DNA from: Locusta migratoria | Taxonomy: Eukaryota; Arthropoda; Insecta; Orthoptera; Acrididae | Direction: 5' to 3' | Assembly (NCBI GenBank): GCA_026315105.1 | Contig: CM048746.1 | Coordinates: 564,461,940-564,525,939 of the forward strand | Length of the DNA: 64,000 nt | Shown: positions 9,890-21,308 of the stretch, piece after piece | Layout of the letters: each line of letters opens with the position of its first letter | Numbering within the stretch: the first letter of the stretch is position 1 | Notes under the pieces: model-generated | What the model was told of the DNA's origin: nothing | Database searches by the model: none | The model's input: the letters and a program-made list of their open reading frames with translations, nothing else | Position numbers and translations under genes: made by a program

Positions 9890-10583
9890 GTCTTTGATTG
9901 CTCGAAGATGTGACTAAAGGATGGATTCCTTGCGCATTAATCACATGGCCTAGGTACTCTATTTTAGTTTGAAAAAACGAACACTTTGCTTTATTGCAAC
10001 GTAGACCTGCTGCAGTCAAAACTTTGAAAAGGCACTCCAGGTTTGCTAAATGTTCTTCAACTGTACGTCCGGATACCACAGTATCATTTAAATAGTTCGA
10101 GCAACACAGTACAGAAACTGTCAGCTGTTCCAAAAAGCGCTGAAAAATTGCGGGGGCGGAAGAACTGCCAAAGGGTAGGAGTTGAAATTGAAAAAGGCCC
10201 ATGTGAGTAATAATGACGAAAAACTTTTTTGACTCGTCATCAAGTGGAATCTGTAAGTATGCCTCTGCTAAATCAATCTTAGAGAAGAAACGAGACTGTC
10301 GTAATTTGTCCATTAGTTCGTCAGGTCTGGGCAGGGGATAAGTGTCTACAATTGTTTGACTGTTCACTGTTGATTTAAAGTCCGCACAGAGACGAAGTTT
10401 TCCTGACGGCTTGGGTATAATTACTAAAGGCGAGGCCCACTGACTCCCAGAAACAGGAGAAATCACCCCACTATCTTGCCAACGTTTAAGTTCGTCTGCA
10501 ACTGTATCACGCATTGCGATAGGCACTGGTCCAGCTTTACGAAATTTTGGAACTGCAGATTCTTTTAAAGTTACATGTGCCAC
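9876..10583 (-). pseudogene. LTR element reverse transcriptase with altered active site
   Basis: The ORF carries the expected RT blocks in order: SQWASPLVIIPK, FSKIDLAEAYLQIPL (motif A, first catalytic Asp) and LPFGSSSAPAIFQR (motif B). The motif C position reads NYLND where YxDD is expected, so the first Asp of the pair is Asn. A GAT to AAT change (G to A) would explain it. IEYLGHVI follows. The frame is lost before RNase H. Upstream, the ORF lies in the same frame as the protease and is separated by one TGA. Confidence 0.93.
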
Positions 10584-10595
10584 GAAGTCTTTTAC

Positions 10596-10982
10596 TCAAC
10601 CTAGTTCCGGCGAAAACAAGTCACTATATTTGTCACACAATGCTTTGATTTTATCATGAGGCACTATTGACGAAATTTGAAGCACATCTCTTTGAATTGA
10701 TAAACCAAACAAGTCAAAAGCATCTAGTCCAAAAATGTTCTGCGTAGATTTGGCCTGAAGAACTACAAAAGCAACTGTTTTTGTTACACCTTGAAAAGAG
10801 GCGGGCAGGCTACACGTTCCTAGCACGGGAATATTTTGACCTGTATAAGCTGTTAACACTTGCTGTGACGGCGACAATTTTGGCGAACCCACAAGTTCAT
10901 AAGTATCTTTATTTATTAATGTGACAGCGGAACCAGTATCAAGCTGAAATTGCACCGTCTTATTTTCTATGAAGAGAGTCAC
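10596..10982 (-). CDS. LTR element aspartic protease
   Basis: About 128 residues with FQLDTGSAVTLI (catalytic DTG) near the N-terminus and NIFGLDAFDLFGL near the end, matching the usual retropepsin flap-to-end layout. It would cut the Gag-Pol polyprotein. It ends at a TGA that is in frame with the downstream RT. This may be a simple mutation (CGA to TGA is common in CpG-containing codons), and nothing suggests programmed readthrough. Confidence 0.9.
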   Translation of the reverse strand: MTLFIENKTVQFQLDTGSAVTLINKDTYELVGSPKLSPSQQVLTAYTGQNIPVLGTCSLPASFQGVTKTVAFVVLQAKSTQNIFGLDAFDLFGLSIQRDVLQISSIVPHDKIKALCDKYSDLFSPELG

Positions 10983-11755
10983 AAACAGTTTTTGCTTGCG
11001 GCGCTCGACAGGTGCGCGAATGTGGCAACATCTGCTACGGTTTGTTTACTGCGCTTGCGCGGGCCGCGTAGTGAAGTAAGCGGCGCAGACTTGGCACGCA
11101 GCGGATTAACAACACTGTCACTAGATGGCACTACCGCCGGATCGGCGTCCGCGCAAGCATGCGAAACTACTCCAGATGTACTAACTACTGCACTAACTTT
11201 TTGAGTAGCTACTTGATGTCTACTGTCACTAGCTACACAGTACTGGGCACTTTTACAATAAGAAGTTGCAGAAGGCACTAGGTTCAGTACAGGATTGCAC
11301 TGTACATTGTCACTTTGCTTGTCCTGAACCCTTTTCCGTTGCACAGATGTACGCGCTCGTCGGCGCTTGCGGCGTGGCTCAATACATAGTTTTGCAATAG
11401 CTGCAGAAGCATTTCCTTGCAATTGAGAACCAAGTAAAGCACTGATCAATTCCACAGCGTCTATGACATTGACTGTATGCACTGCTCTCGCACTTTGCGA
11501 AGCACTGTTTCTAACGTTACTGTTCTTTGAGTTTTTTATTTGCATACACACAGACTGTACGTGTCCCGATTTGCCACATTGATAACAGGTTGCGTTGCGA
11601 CTAGGGCAATGAGCACGCTTGTGGCGAGACACACACTGGGGGCAACATTTACGTACATTTTTCTGAAATGAGCGTTGGCGCCCGTTATTCAAATCACTGT
11701 TTCTAACACGACGGGGCAACCTTTGTGTCGCACTTTTACACTGTCTACTGTTCAC
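10979..11755 (-). pseudogene. LTR element Gag nucleocapsid region with CCHC knuckle
   Basis: A basic ORF of 258 residues with CPQCVSRHKRAHC followed by CYQCGKSGHVQSVC, a CX2CX4HX4C zinc knuckle typical of retroelement nucleocapsid. The rest is Ser/Lys/Arg-rich linker leading toward the protease. It overlaps the upstream Gag ORF by 4 bases (ATGA-type), so either a frameshift or a recoding site sits there. Confidence 0.85.
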
Positions 11756-12522
11756 TGTCTGTTCAGCACGGCCTGTACTATTGTAGAATCACTAGTGCTA
11801 CACTGAGAACTACGGCTAGGAAAGCGTCCGTTACGGCACACTGAATTTACACTGTGGCTTTGCATTTCTACATCTGCTAAGTCAAAAGTATCATGCGCTT
11901 CTATAATCTGCAGTACACTGTCTAATGAAGGGTCTGACTCTTTTAGAATTGCTGTCCTAATTCTGGGGTTCTGAATGTTCTGCGTAATCGCATCCCTCAA
12001 CATCACGTCACTATACGAAAGTCCACAAGAGCAAGTAAATTTACATTTGCGGGTTAAGCCCTTCAATTCCGTGATCCACTCTTGGTGTGACTGCTGCGGT
12101 AATTTTTAAGTCTGAAAAATCGGTACTGTGCCGCAGCTACGAGAACTTTTCTCTCATAATGAGCATTTAGTGCCTCTACTATTTGTGCAAAGTCTACATC
12201 ACGAGGAGATACGTCGGGGAAAAGTTTTTTCATTAACACGAAGGTGTTGATGCCCACCACAGATAATAGCAGATGCTTCACTTTCTGTCCTGTAATTCTG
12301 AAACTGTGCGAAGTAGTCGCTCCATTCTTCCCCACGTTCGTTGTACTGGCGAAACGTAGGAAGCGTTGTGGCAGCAGGTGTGGGCTGCTGAAGCGGCGGC
12401 TGTTGTTGTTGTTGGTTAGCTGCTTGCGCTGTGAGCTGGGCCACAGTCTGCAAGAGTTGTGTTATTTGCGCCATCTGTAACTGAATAATTTCCTTTAAGT
12501 TTGGGTTCGGGGTAGTGGCCAT
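11752..12522 (-). pseudogene. LTR element Gag, N-terminal part, three frames
   Basis: The reading starts at 12,522 with MATTPNPNLKEIIQLQMAQI, passes a Gln/Pro-rich run, then shifts to 12,063-12,335 (FPDVSPRDVDFAQIVEALNA) and again to 11,752-12,066 (MLRDAITQNIQNPRIRTAIL). The order and helical character fit a Gypsy-type Gag capsid. The start is supported by its place 237 bp inside the 5' LTR. Two frameshifts break it. Confidence 0.8.
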
Positions 12523-12740
12523 GCTGACCTAATAGGTGCTGCGCATGCAAGTAAATTATAACAAAACACAAATGCAATATGAAAGAGGACGCTCTGCAAC
12601 AAAAAAGTCCACAAAACACGTAACAAAATATCTTCCCCCAAAATTCTTATAATAAGGGTGGGTAGGCGGGAGCAATTTCTGTGTGCTCCGACTACTACTG
12701 CTGTCTGGCTGCTGCAAGCGGGCTGGTCCACGGATCGTCT

Positions 12741-12757
12741 ATCACTCCTAGTCGCCA
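12741..12757 (-). promoter_or_regulatory. Primer-binding site
   Basis: One base inside the 5' LTR the minus strand reads TGGCGACTAGGAGTGAT. The TGG start matches the complement of a tRNA CCA end, as expected for a tRNA primer. I do not assign the tRNA. Confidence 0.75.
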
Positions 12758-12758
12758 C

Positions 12759-13223
12759 TTTTGTGTCCCTGCCTCGTCGCCGCTTTTGTGTCCTAGCCCC
12801 TGTCATAGGTGTCGGTGGCCGAGTGGAATGAGACCGACACAGGAATAAAGATAGCATGCTGGTGCAGGTACGGAGGGGAGCAGCCAGTAACTAGAAACAC
12901 TAAATTAGAATGAGATATATATTGCACAGAATTTATACAATACTTAACTTTTACATAGTACTGCAGAATGCTGATACGTAGTTGTTAGAGGCCTGCCTAG
13001 TGCCTGTACGATAGCACAGTCTTCGCTGGTGCCTATCTGATTCCGAAGGTCCTAACTGGTTGCTATCTCAGTCCCAAGTGAACGATGTCGTTCACTGGTG
13101 GCCACGAGCGGAGTTGCCGCAGAGGGCGCTCGTGGCTGTCGTCGTAAGAACGCCGCGCCGTGCGTGCATGGTGGCGCGCGGCGAAAGTAGGTGGCGCGCA
13201 CTTTGGACTTGTGCGACACCACA
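12759..13223 (-). repeat. 5' LTR, full length (465 bp)
   Basis: Begins TGTGGTGTCGCAC and ends GGGACACAAAA on the minus strand. It contains a GAATAAAG-type region (seen on the plus strand as AGGAATAAAG) and an AT-rich middle. It matches the solo LTRs at 23.27 kb and 55.77 kb along its length, which confirms the termini although they do not end in the usual TG...CA. Confidence 0.94.
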
Positions 13224-13228
13224 TACTT

Positions 13229-13285
13229 TGTGCTCCATCACTAATAACCACGATGTCGACGGGACGTTAACGTGTAAACCTTGAT
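13229..13285 (+). mobile_element. SINE family D, right part (split by LTR element)
   Basis: The phrase ACCACGATGTCGACGGGACG matches the 3' body of family D (compare 42.54 kb). Together with 7345-7476 it forms one SINE that was the landing site of the LTR retrotransposon. Confidence 0.7.
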
Positions 13286-14373
13286 GTTCTCTGTGTATAT
13301 TTTTCAGGCTCCTGTGGATGTCATCAAAACTGCACCCTTTTTTTGTCAACAAATCAATGTCTGCCCGCTGTTTTAAATTCTAATCTTTGTACGCAACATA
13401 AATTAAGCAACATAAATATCCAGGGAGAACTACTCCACCACATGTGAAATTTTGAATTTTGAAGTATGTACATCAGAACACAAAAAAAAGTTGCACCATA
13501 ATGTTTCATTTCTTCCGACTACCATCGTATACATACACAAACAGTGTTGGAAACGACCATTTTACTACAAATCGAGCAAAAGACAAACGCATCTCGCAAC
13601 ATCGAATCAGAGCACAAGACATGGGGAGTAGCTGGTAGATTTCAAAGTAGAATAATATGAAATATTTATTGGCCGTGTTAGTTCACGAGAAAAATATGAA
13701 GAATGAGGAGAACGACATAGAAAAAAGTGAATAACCTTAATATTCAGATATTTAGAAAAACAAAAAGGCAAAGCATGAGAACTATTCATGATCATACTAA
13801 AACGTAGAACAATTGTGTTGTTATAGTTGACCACTGATTATGCTTTTAAATAAAACGAAACGCGTCAGGTCTTATACTGCTATTTACAACTGCAAAAGAT
13901 GGTTAATTAACCTATATAAACTGTATAATGTGCGGAAAGGGGGCCGAAGAAATCAAAGAAGAAACACATATACATAAAATTGTTCCACACCTACGTAACA
14001 AAATCCATAGACCACAAAGCAGCTGAGGCTGATCATGTTATCACACTTTGTTAATGACCAACAAATAAAATTGGTGTTGTTAAGGAAAACAATGAACACT
14101 GAAGTACAATTGCAGCATTATTGTCGACGTGCTATTACAACAATACGATTTAAATAGGCTGTAATCTCCTGAAACAGAGTAAACATAAAGTTAATGATGA
14201 TGAATTTGTTCTATTATGAATATGTAGGTCGCTCTTAACGCCGATGGAAGCTTGTAGGTCTACTAACACATTCTCGGCTATCTTACAACTAGTCCGCTTA
14301 CAGTCCAGGTTTTTTTGGAATTGTTATTGGTTCTATTATTGTATCTTTTCACCCCCTGTTAGTCGTCACTATT
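13286..14373. other. AT-rich stretch, no gene seen
   Basis: I see no coding sequence, RNA gene or element end here beyond short runs. Confidence 0.5.
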
Positions 14374-14397
14374 AATTATGAACACCCAGTCTATTTG

Positions 14398-14585
14398 ACA
14401 TAAAAGTTTTCTGGTGTTGAACCGCGTCATGATGTAAGAAGACTATTACTTAAATAACCGACGTTTCGGCCAACGTTACAGTGGCCTTCATCTGGTTATT
14501 TAAGTAATAGCCTTCCTACACCTTGACGTGGTACAACATCCAGAAAACTTTTATGTCATCTGAATCTGGCCGCGGAAGCCTACGT
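14398..14585 (-). mobile_element. 188-bp Penelope-like mini-element centred on a hammerhead-like motif
   Basis: Two arms of about 60 bp (14,398-14,459 and 14,494-14,557) are inverted copies of each other, and the hammerhead-like core lies between and across them. The element ends with a GGCCGCGGAAGCCT phrase that also closes the Penelope-like element at 24.41 kb. Flanks share GTCTATTTG (14,389-14,397 and 14,597-14,605), and a gapped match back to AATTAT extends this to 20-24 bases, so it looks like a discrete insertion. It has no coding capacity. Small hammerhead-bearing retroelements are known in animals; whether this is one is inference. Confidence 0.7.
14443..14510 (-). ncRNA. Hammerhead-ribozyme-like motif (type I layout)
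   Basis: On the minus strand a 17-nt strand CTATTACTTAAATAACC is followed by the core AGATGAA, a helix II stem closed by GGCCA/TGGCC, GAAAC, GTC, and then a perfect 17-nt complement of the first strand forming helix I. GAAAC-GTC is the expected junction and cleavage triplet. The ACGT between them is self-complementary, as in dimer-type minimal helix III designs. Two deviations are visible: the CUGAUGA box reads CAGATGA, and one extra A precedes helix II. Activity is therefore doubtful for this copy. Confidence 0.6.
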
Positions 14586-14605
14586 AATTATACCCTGTCT
14601 ATTTG

Positions 14606-16912
14606 TTTCTTTCAGAAAGCTAAGTTTGCATTAGGTAATGACTGACTTATTTCGTGCTCACTGCGCACTAAAACGCTGTAGTACACCTGTTACCGGCTCC
14701 AGAAGCATATTACAACCATGTGCATTATCAGATGATCATGCTACGCAGAAATTACGTAATCGTGTTACCTATGTTCCTGGTACATAATGAAATTTTGAAA
14801 TCTCAGAATAAGTCACAGACATTATTTGAGGGTCATAATTCATTGAAGTGTAAATAAAACGTGAACGAATGAAGAAATGGTAACAGTTGTAAAACGGTTC
14901 CTCTTACCAGAATCAAATTGTAAACTTCGAGCAGTCGATTTTATCAAGATTGCAGACGATCAATCAGACTTTTGTGCAATAGAAGTTGCGCCATGTCTAG
15001 ACTGAAGTTGATTAATTATCTGCCAGCTAAAGGAACCTGTTCCTTGAAGCTCAATTCTTCCTGCTTCAATTGGAGCTTTAGCAACAATAAACGGAATTGC
15101 TAGCGTCTCAACCTTTGCGAATGAGAATCGTAATTAACGTTTCTTATTAATTTTTATTTCGGCAATTTTCAGAAACCTTGTTAGGTAATGTATTTCTGTA
15201 TCTTCAGATATAATCAAAACTCCGCGACAGTTACTCATGAATCGAAAACAATGAACTAGTTATACACTCCATTTAGTAACATGTCACGACACGAAATTTG
15301 TAAATAGTAATTGCAAATAACTGTGCTTAGAAGAGATCTGCCATTCTCGTTTTTGTACCAAATTGCCCGCTGTAAATGGCGTTATGGTTTTCTCAGCAAC
15401 ATAAGAGCAGACGCCTTCCCTTTTGTCGTCCACTAATTAACCACGGGAATTTAACGTCCTCTGCTGAACAAACGATATGGCTGAGAGAAAAAGTCTTTGC
15501 CTTCCGTATGCTGCTTGATATACTAGATGGCTTTGTGATGGAAGAGTTTCCAATAGCATCTTTCTTTATTTTTTATATTTTTCTTTGTGTTATTAGCCAA
15601 TTGTGAATGTTACTAAAGACTGTATAAGGTATTTGCATGCATCTGAACGTAAATGGCAGGACACCAGAGTAATGAGTAAAGTTATCACACATAAGTCACA
15701 GAAATGTGTACAAATATATGTGACAGAGCTGAAGTGGTTTCTTAAAAATCGGACAATATGCGTAGTACTACAGTAAAATGCAAAATAGAACGAAAAGCGT
15801 TGGTGCGGGAAGAAAAGAATTGGTAATCGAAATATGCAAGTCGGCGCTTAAAGATGTGAGGCAAAAATCTCATATATCAGTAAACAAAAAAATCTATATT
15901 TTCTGTTTTTTGGGTATAGGGAAACGAAAGAGATTGTGGATATCTGTCATTGGAGACCATTGAAGATAATTTACATTCGATAAAACGAACGCTTCTGCTG
16001 AAAAAGAGCTTATTGTAGTTACATAATCGAACAAATAATACTCTTCAGAAACAGCCATAGTGTCTCAGTCCAATATGTCATATTGAAGATAATACGTTGA
16101 CAATTATAGTAATATTGTCAACTGATCACAAGGCAATAAGGTTTTTAGCGGTGAGTCAAGAGCAGCTGAAGAGAGTGTTTCTAAAATACAGAAAACAGAA
16201 ATGGAACACAGAACGGAAGTAAAAAGTAACAAAAAAAGAGGCTAACTCTCTGTTCAGCTTAATTGAGGCACGAAAAGAAAGACTCATATTCAAACTAAAA
16301 TTTTATTAAAAAAGAGAAGGTGGTGCAAGGATTCGAACAACGTAGTAGTAGTAACCGTAGGTGATTTAACATTGCAGTTAAAAACGATGAGATACCTACT
16401 CAGCAACACCTGAAAACTTCCATCCGCGATACTGAGGCCTGACACTTGAACAATAATTACAAGAATCGTCTGATCGTAATCTAAAATACAGGGCAGATCC
16501 AACGGGGATTCGCTTTTGCCGTCTCAAGATATCACTCACAGGGGCTATATAGATATCGTATCTTTTTTAAATTTCTTTCTGATTATTGTACAGCACTCAA
16601 ATAGAAATCAACCTAGGGTATTCAGTATAACTCTGAATGCGTTTCGATAAATTTCTTTAGGCCCTATAATTGCATATACTGTCGGCAAATTTCCCGACAG
16701 TCACCCTAGCTCACCGAAGTCGTTGTAAATCGATAATCAAGAATTCGTAGGGTCAACGGTACAAATATCAAATATCAGTTTAAATTTAAAATTCACGTAA
16801 TTTATGATAACTAATACTGATCTAGTCATTTATTGCAGTGGAATTTAGCAGTCCACAGGTTGCTTAGTGAAATATAAAACACTTTAGAAGGTTTGGATTT
16901 CTACTCCAATTG
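14606..16912. other. AT-rich stretch, no gene seen
   Basis: Several ORFs of 60-76 codons (for example 15,376-15,606) show no motif and biased AT-rich composition. I see no element ends. Confidence 0.5.
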
Positions 16913-17062
16913 TTCAGTTGTTTGTAAATCTAAGGGACTCAACTGCTTGGTTATTAGTCCATAGCTTACAAACTACTTAATCTAAGGTAAACTAAACTAA
17001 GGACAACACAATCACCCATGACCGAGGGAGAAATCGAACGCCCCCCCCCCCCCCATCCTCCC
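16913..17062 (-). mobile_element. SINE family B fragment with C-run
   Basis: On the plus strand, TTGTTTGTAAATCTAAGGGA and CAATCACCCATGACCGAGGG match the body of the family B SINE at 33.34 kb in reverse orientation. At the B box (AAATCGAACG) it runs into 14 consecutive C residues (17,041-17,054) and the head is lost. Old, degraded copy. Confidence 0.65.
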
Positions 17063-17787
17063 CGGACGGCGGACATCTAACGAAGCCTTCATCAGAAGGA
17101 TTGATAAAAATATTACATGAGACGTGTTAGCTTAGAGCACGAACTGATGTTAATTTTATGTGACATGAGCAATTCGTGAAGGCATACTTAGTATATGTCG
17201 AAACATCGAAAAGTGTTTAAAATTTTACTACGAAACTTGTGGGTTACTAATTTTTACTGCCACAAAAAGCTATGACAGTTGCTGCCTCCAGAGAAGCGAT
17301 GTTTAAAATTATAATACTTGTATAGTCGTGATCTTATGTATTGAAAAAAATGAAAACTAAATTCAGACAGGCCGTTCAGTTGGCCGATTTCCTTCATTTT
17401 ATTCACCCGCAAATCTGTCAGCAAGTGTCAAACTTTACTTTACTCTCGCCTTCCTTAATTTATACTCAAACACGATATGCTTCTGTCCCTGCTGAGAATA
17501 TTTTAATCGGTTTGTTTTACGATATCTTCGATCCTGATTAAGGCATGCACTCGGTTTTGGCCTTAGAACACTCAACGGATCAAGTTATTTCATTTGCACT
17601 TTTAAACACTTCCACTGATTGATTCTAAAGAAAGGTTTGAGCGCACATTCAACATGACTCAACAAGGTTCTATTGTAATGCTACTTACAAATTTGAATGG
17701 ATCTAAGGGATTACTGAATGGAATGAGGCCAATAGTATGAGAAATGTATGGAACTCATTGTTCCTTGGGGCGATCTGAATTAATTTA

Positions 17788-17874
17788 TACAAGTTTCCAG
17801 CCAAGATCGCGTTATTTATTTATGGAAACCGGTTATCAATAAATAAGTAACCCGATCTTAGCTGGAAACTTGTA
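17788..17874. repeat. Inverted repeat, 35-bp arms
   Basis: TACAAGTTTCCAGCCAAGAT at 17,788 is matched in reverse complement by the arm ending at 17,874 (CTTAGCTGGAAACTTGTA), with a loop of about 17 bases. The arms agree apart from a few changes. It may be a tiny foldback element or the closed ends of a deleted one. Confidence 0.8.
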
Positions 17875-19465
17875 CAAAAAGTATGAAAAAATTGAAAGTA
17901 GCATGTAAAATTATTTAAGCAAGATCTCGGGCAGTTGAAATCTGCAAATGTAAGTTAAAACGCTCACTGCTGCTGTCAATTACTTTATGAGTGGCCTCAG
18001 TACTTGCGCAACGGAAATTTGTTTAATTGCTCAGTCCATGAGGGAGCAGCTAACGTTTTAAAAACACACAAAATTAATGTTAGAAAATAAATGAATAGAT
18101 AATTAAACATGGGACAGGGAGCTTGAAATTATAAAGCAGAGGTTTGAGCCTTTAAATCATCATCTATTCAATAAAATAACAAGCAAATATATGTGGGAAG
18201 ACCAAATTAAGCACACACCTTGTACAATAGTGAATTAAATCATGAAGTTACTGCCTATAATAAAATTGTTTCTTCTGTTTATGAATATGGAGGTAACGTG
18301 TGACGAAAATTGCAAACACACAATGGATAGATGAAAGCACACTCATTCATTCACATAATACTTGTGACATTTACTCGTGCAGGAACACCTCATAGCAGCG
18401 ACAGACGAAGCGTCGGTGGCGTTTTTGATGAGATGGCAGGTGTCTTGAAGCACAAATTTAAAGACACTATGCACTAAACCAACTCATGTTCAGGGAGACA
18501 GCGGCGTACAATCCTAAAATCACATGGTGTGGGAACATGAGGAATTACACTGAATTTACAAAAGAAATTAATTTAGAATAAGCACGTAAAGCACAGGCGA
18601 AAATTCATATAGAAGAAAGCTAGTATGAATAAAAGCATGGCTGAAGGCTGAAGTAATGACTGTTACAAAAGTATGTGGTGCAATTGGTCATACAAGACAG
18701 GAAAAACAATTAAACTAGAAAATCTGAGAAATATTTAGCATACTTGCGGATACAGACATGACATGAAAGCGTTAGTTAAAAAAACAACAAGGATATTTAA
18801 ACATACTAAGCTTAATCAAAGGCTGAAGGTCAAACATGAGTATTCTATCTAGAGAAAAACCGGACACAAATCATCACCGGAATGAAAATGCAAATACAAA
18901 ATTTAAACTGCATTACTCGAGTTCTGTAAATTAAGAAACACTTCGCCTCGCATAGCGAAAGAAATACTCAAGAAAACTATCACTGATAAACCAAGACTGC
19001 TTGATCACAAAGAAAGAAAAATTCTAACAGCATGCCATCCCGTCAGCATGATTCGACGAAGTACTTACTCTCACGGTCGTAGCAAGAGAGTGAAGGCCTA
19101 AGGCCACGCCTAAACCTTCCCCACCACACACCGGATATAGGACGCGCTAAAAACCCATACAGATTGCGTATAGAGCATAGTGTCTACCTACCCTCTCTAC
19201 CAGAGGAAGATAATACCCTCTTTAACGGCTCCCAGAGAGGTCTCTTGTCACCTCTATCGTCCAAGATTAGGTTTGCACCACACTAAGAACATGGCCATCT
19301 CGTCATCTTGCCAAGTAAGCTTGTCTCTGGCCATCGATCAGACGCCAGTGCAGACGACAAACCATGCGTTCTTAATTAAAGTAAACGAGGCCCTAAAGCG
19401 CGAGACGGAGACTGTGAGCTATTGCGCGGCAGTCAGTCAATATTAAAAGCAACCTTCCACATTCA
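17875..19465. other. AT-rich stretch, no gene seen
   Basis: No gene, RNA or clear element end is visible. The ORF at 19,180-19,446 (88 codons) has no recognisable motif. Confidence 0.5.
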
Positions 19466-19541
19466 CATGAACAAATGTTCAAATGTTTGTAAATCTATCG
19501 GACCAGACTGCGTGGTCATCAGTCCGTAGCCTATCACAGAA
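19466..19541 (-). mobile_element. SINE tail fragment (family B type)
   Basis: AAATGTTCAAATGTTTGTAA followed by GGTCATCAGTCCGTAG is the reverse complement of a SINE 3' body. The tRNA-like head is absent. Confidence 0.65.
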
Positions 19542-19681
19542 ATCTACAAGTAGGAGGCAAAACAACAAACTAAAGAGCGAAGAATACACAATTTGTGCGC
19601 TTTCAGAGTGAGATAAATATATGTAATCTGTAACATCAGAAGAAAGTAAGACGGCCAAAATGGAATTCTTCCTAGAGAAAA

Positions 19682-21308
19682 TCTATCTATGTTAATAAAA
19701 ATGAATTGCCACATGTATGAAAGAGTATCACTTGAGAATGGGTTCACCGATTTTGCTGATTTTATTTTGCTGCTCGTAATTTCCAAGACGAGGTTTTTAT
19801 GAAAGAAAATTTTGGAAAATCCACCGGAAAATATCGGAATTTGAGAAAAACTGATAGTAAGCGTCCACTTCGAATCATTTTCTAAATTCTCCAACTATCA
19901 GCTTACTCATTCCCTTTCGCCTAGCGACAAAATACGTTGTAAAGGAGCGAACAAAATGCGCCAAGGAGATTAAAATAAAGGGCAATGTCCTTATGCACAC
20001 AAGGTTAAAACAGCCAGACAGATTTAACATGAAAAGTTGTATCTTTAGAAGTCCCTCCGTATCATTCTTACCTCCATGGTGTTGCCAGTGGTGATCATAT
20101 CTTTGGAGCGTTGCAAAGATAGAATAGATGTCAGTTAGTAGTATTTTTTAGTGTTACAAGCAAATGGAGTACAGATCCTGGTTTATTTTTTTTATTTTCT
20201 TTATTTTTTATTTATTTATTTATTTATTTATTTATTTTTTTTTTTTTTAGAACAATGCTTCCGTTGCGGCGGCGTAATATCGGTCGGCGTACGCGAAACG
20301 TAATCTATTTCCATTATGGAAGTCCATTTCACTCTTATAAATGGAAAACGTGATCTTCCTCAGGAAGTTTAATGTGTTCGAAACTAAATTATTAATCGGA
20401 TTATCAAAATAATTTTATTTACTAGGGAGGGAAAATAATTCCCGCCATGTAAAATTTCATTGGCTATCTCAAACTTTGATACGATTGGTAAGTCTCATTC
20501 CCATGATCCAACAACTGTTGCCAACAAGCAACCACGCATGTATCAATGTTGTTAATCGTGTTTCAAATATTACTAATAAGAATTCGTTACCGCACTGTTC
20601 GTTTTCTCTCCAGACGGAAAGACAAAAAATATCATTCATCAACAAGCTTGACAATGAACGCATCACAAAGACTTTTTAACATTAAAGTATCTTAATCCTT
20701 CAATTATTTTGTTCTCAATTCAAAAGCTCTCATGAAGATATAAACAAATTATAAAACTATTTGTAATCTGTTAGCTGCGAGAAAAATTGCTAAGCTGTGC
20801 TGTAAAAATATACAGTTTTGTTTTTCTTTTCCCAGTCGTTTTAACATAAATCAGGAAAAGTGTTTTTATGCATAAATTTATAATCATACCTCTTCGTACA
20901 ATAAAACCATTAAAAATAAGGTTATTAAAGCTACTAACTCACAGATAGAGCAGCCCGTTTCCAACTGATTTACCCATCCATTTTGACTTCTATTCATAAT
21001 CAGGGTCCCGACTGCAATAACAGTGAATAAGATCAGAGAGAGGAGGAGGAGGAGATAGACAATGGGGGAAAGTAATGGATTTAAAAAGGGGGGATGATAG
21101 GAGGGGGGAGGAGATGGATGTCGTGTGGGATAAGATGGAGTGGTGTGAAGGTGATGAAGAAAGATTGGTGGAGGAGGCAATAGAGAAAGGAAGGGAGAAG
21201 GAGGCGATGGGGAGATAGAGGAAGGAATGGATGGACATAGGGAGAAGAAGAAATTACGGTATATATCCCATACACATTAGCTACTTCGAAGCGTTGCTGG
21301 GTTGCTTC
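19682..21308 (+). mobile_element. Helitron-like non-autonomous element, unit 1
   Basis: It starts TCTATCTATGTTAATAAAAA and contains an ACCGATTTTGCTGATTTTAT phrase. It ends with a purine-rich stretch and ATTAGCTACTTCGAAGCGTT at about 21,285. The terminal CTAG is degraded to GCTT. A start TC and an end CTAG before T are Helitron hallmarks. About 800 bp in the middle (20,170-20,985) have no counterpart in unit 2 and may be a later insertion. No Rep/helicase is encoded. Confidence 0.5.
20178..20250. repeat. Low-complexity T-rich / (TTTA)n tract
   Basis: A run of TTTA units grades into a pure T stretch. It lies inside the part of Helitron-like unit 1 that unit 2 lacks. Confidence 0.9.

Larger units (their letters stand above)
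7482..13223 (-). mobile_element. Gypsy-type (Ty3-like) LTR retrotransposon, near full length, inactive
   Basis: A 5.74-kb minus-strand element with two LTRs, a primer-binding site, gag, protease, reverse transcriptase, RNase H, integrase and a polypurine tract, in that order. PR-RT-RH-IN order places it in the Ty3/Gypsy group. A 5-bp duplication TACTT flanks it (7477-7481 and 13,224-13,228). There is no envelope-like ORF. Frameshifts between most domains, a TGA between protease and RT and an altered RT active site show it cannot move by itself. Two solo LTRs of the same family occur at 23.27 kb and 55.77 kb. Confidence 0.95.

Noticed and set aside
10583..10600. Programmed TGA readthrough between protease and RT
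   Set aside because: The two ORFs are in the same frame with one TGA, but no flanking readthrough signal is evident and neighbouring domains are frameshifted by decay. A mutation is simpler.
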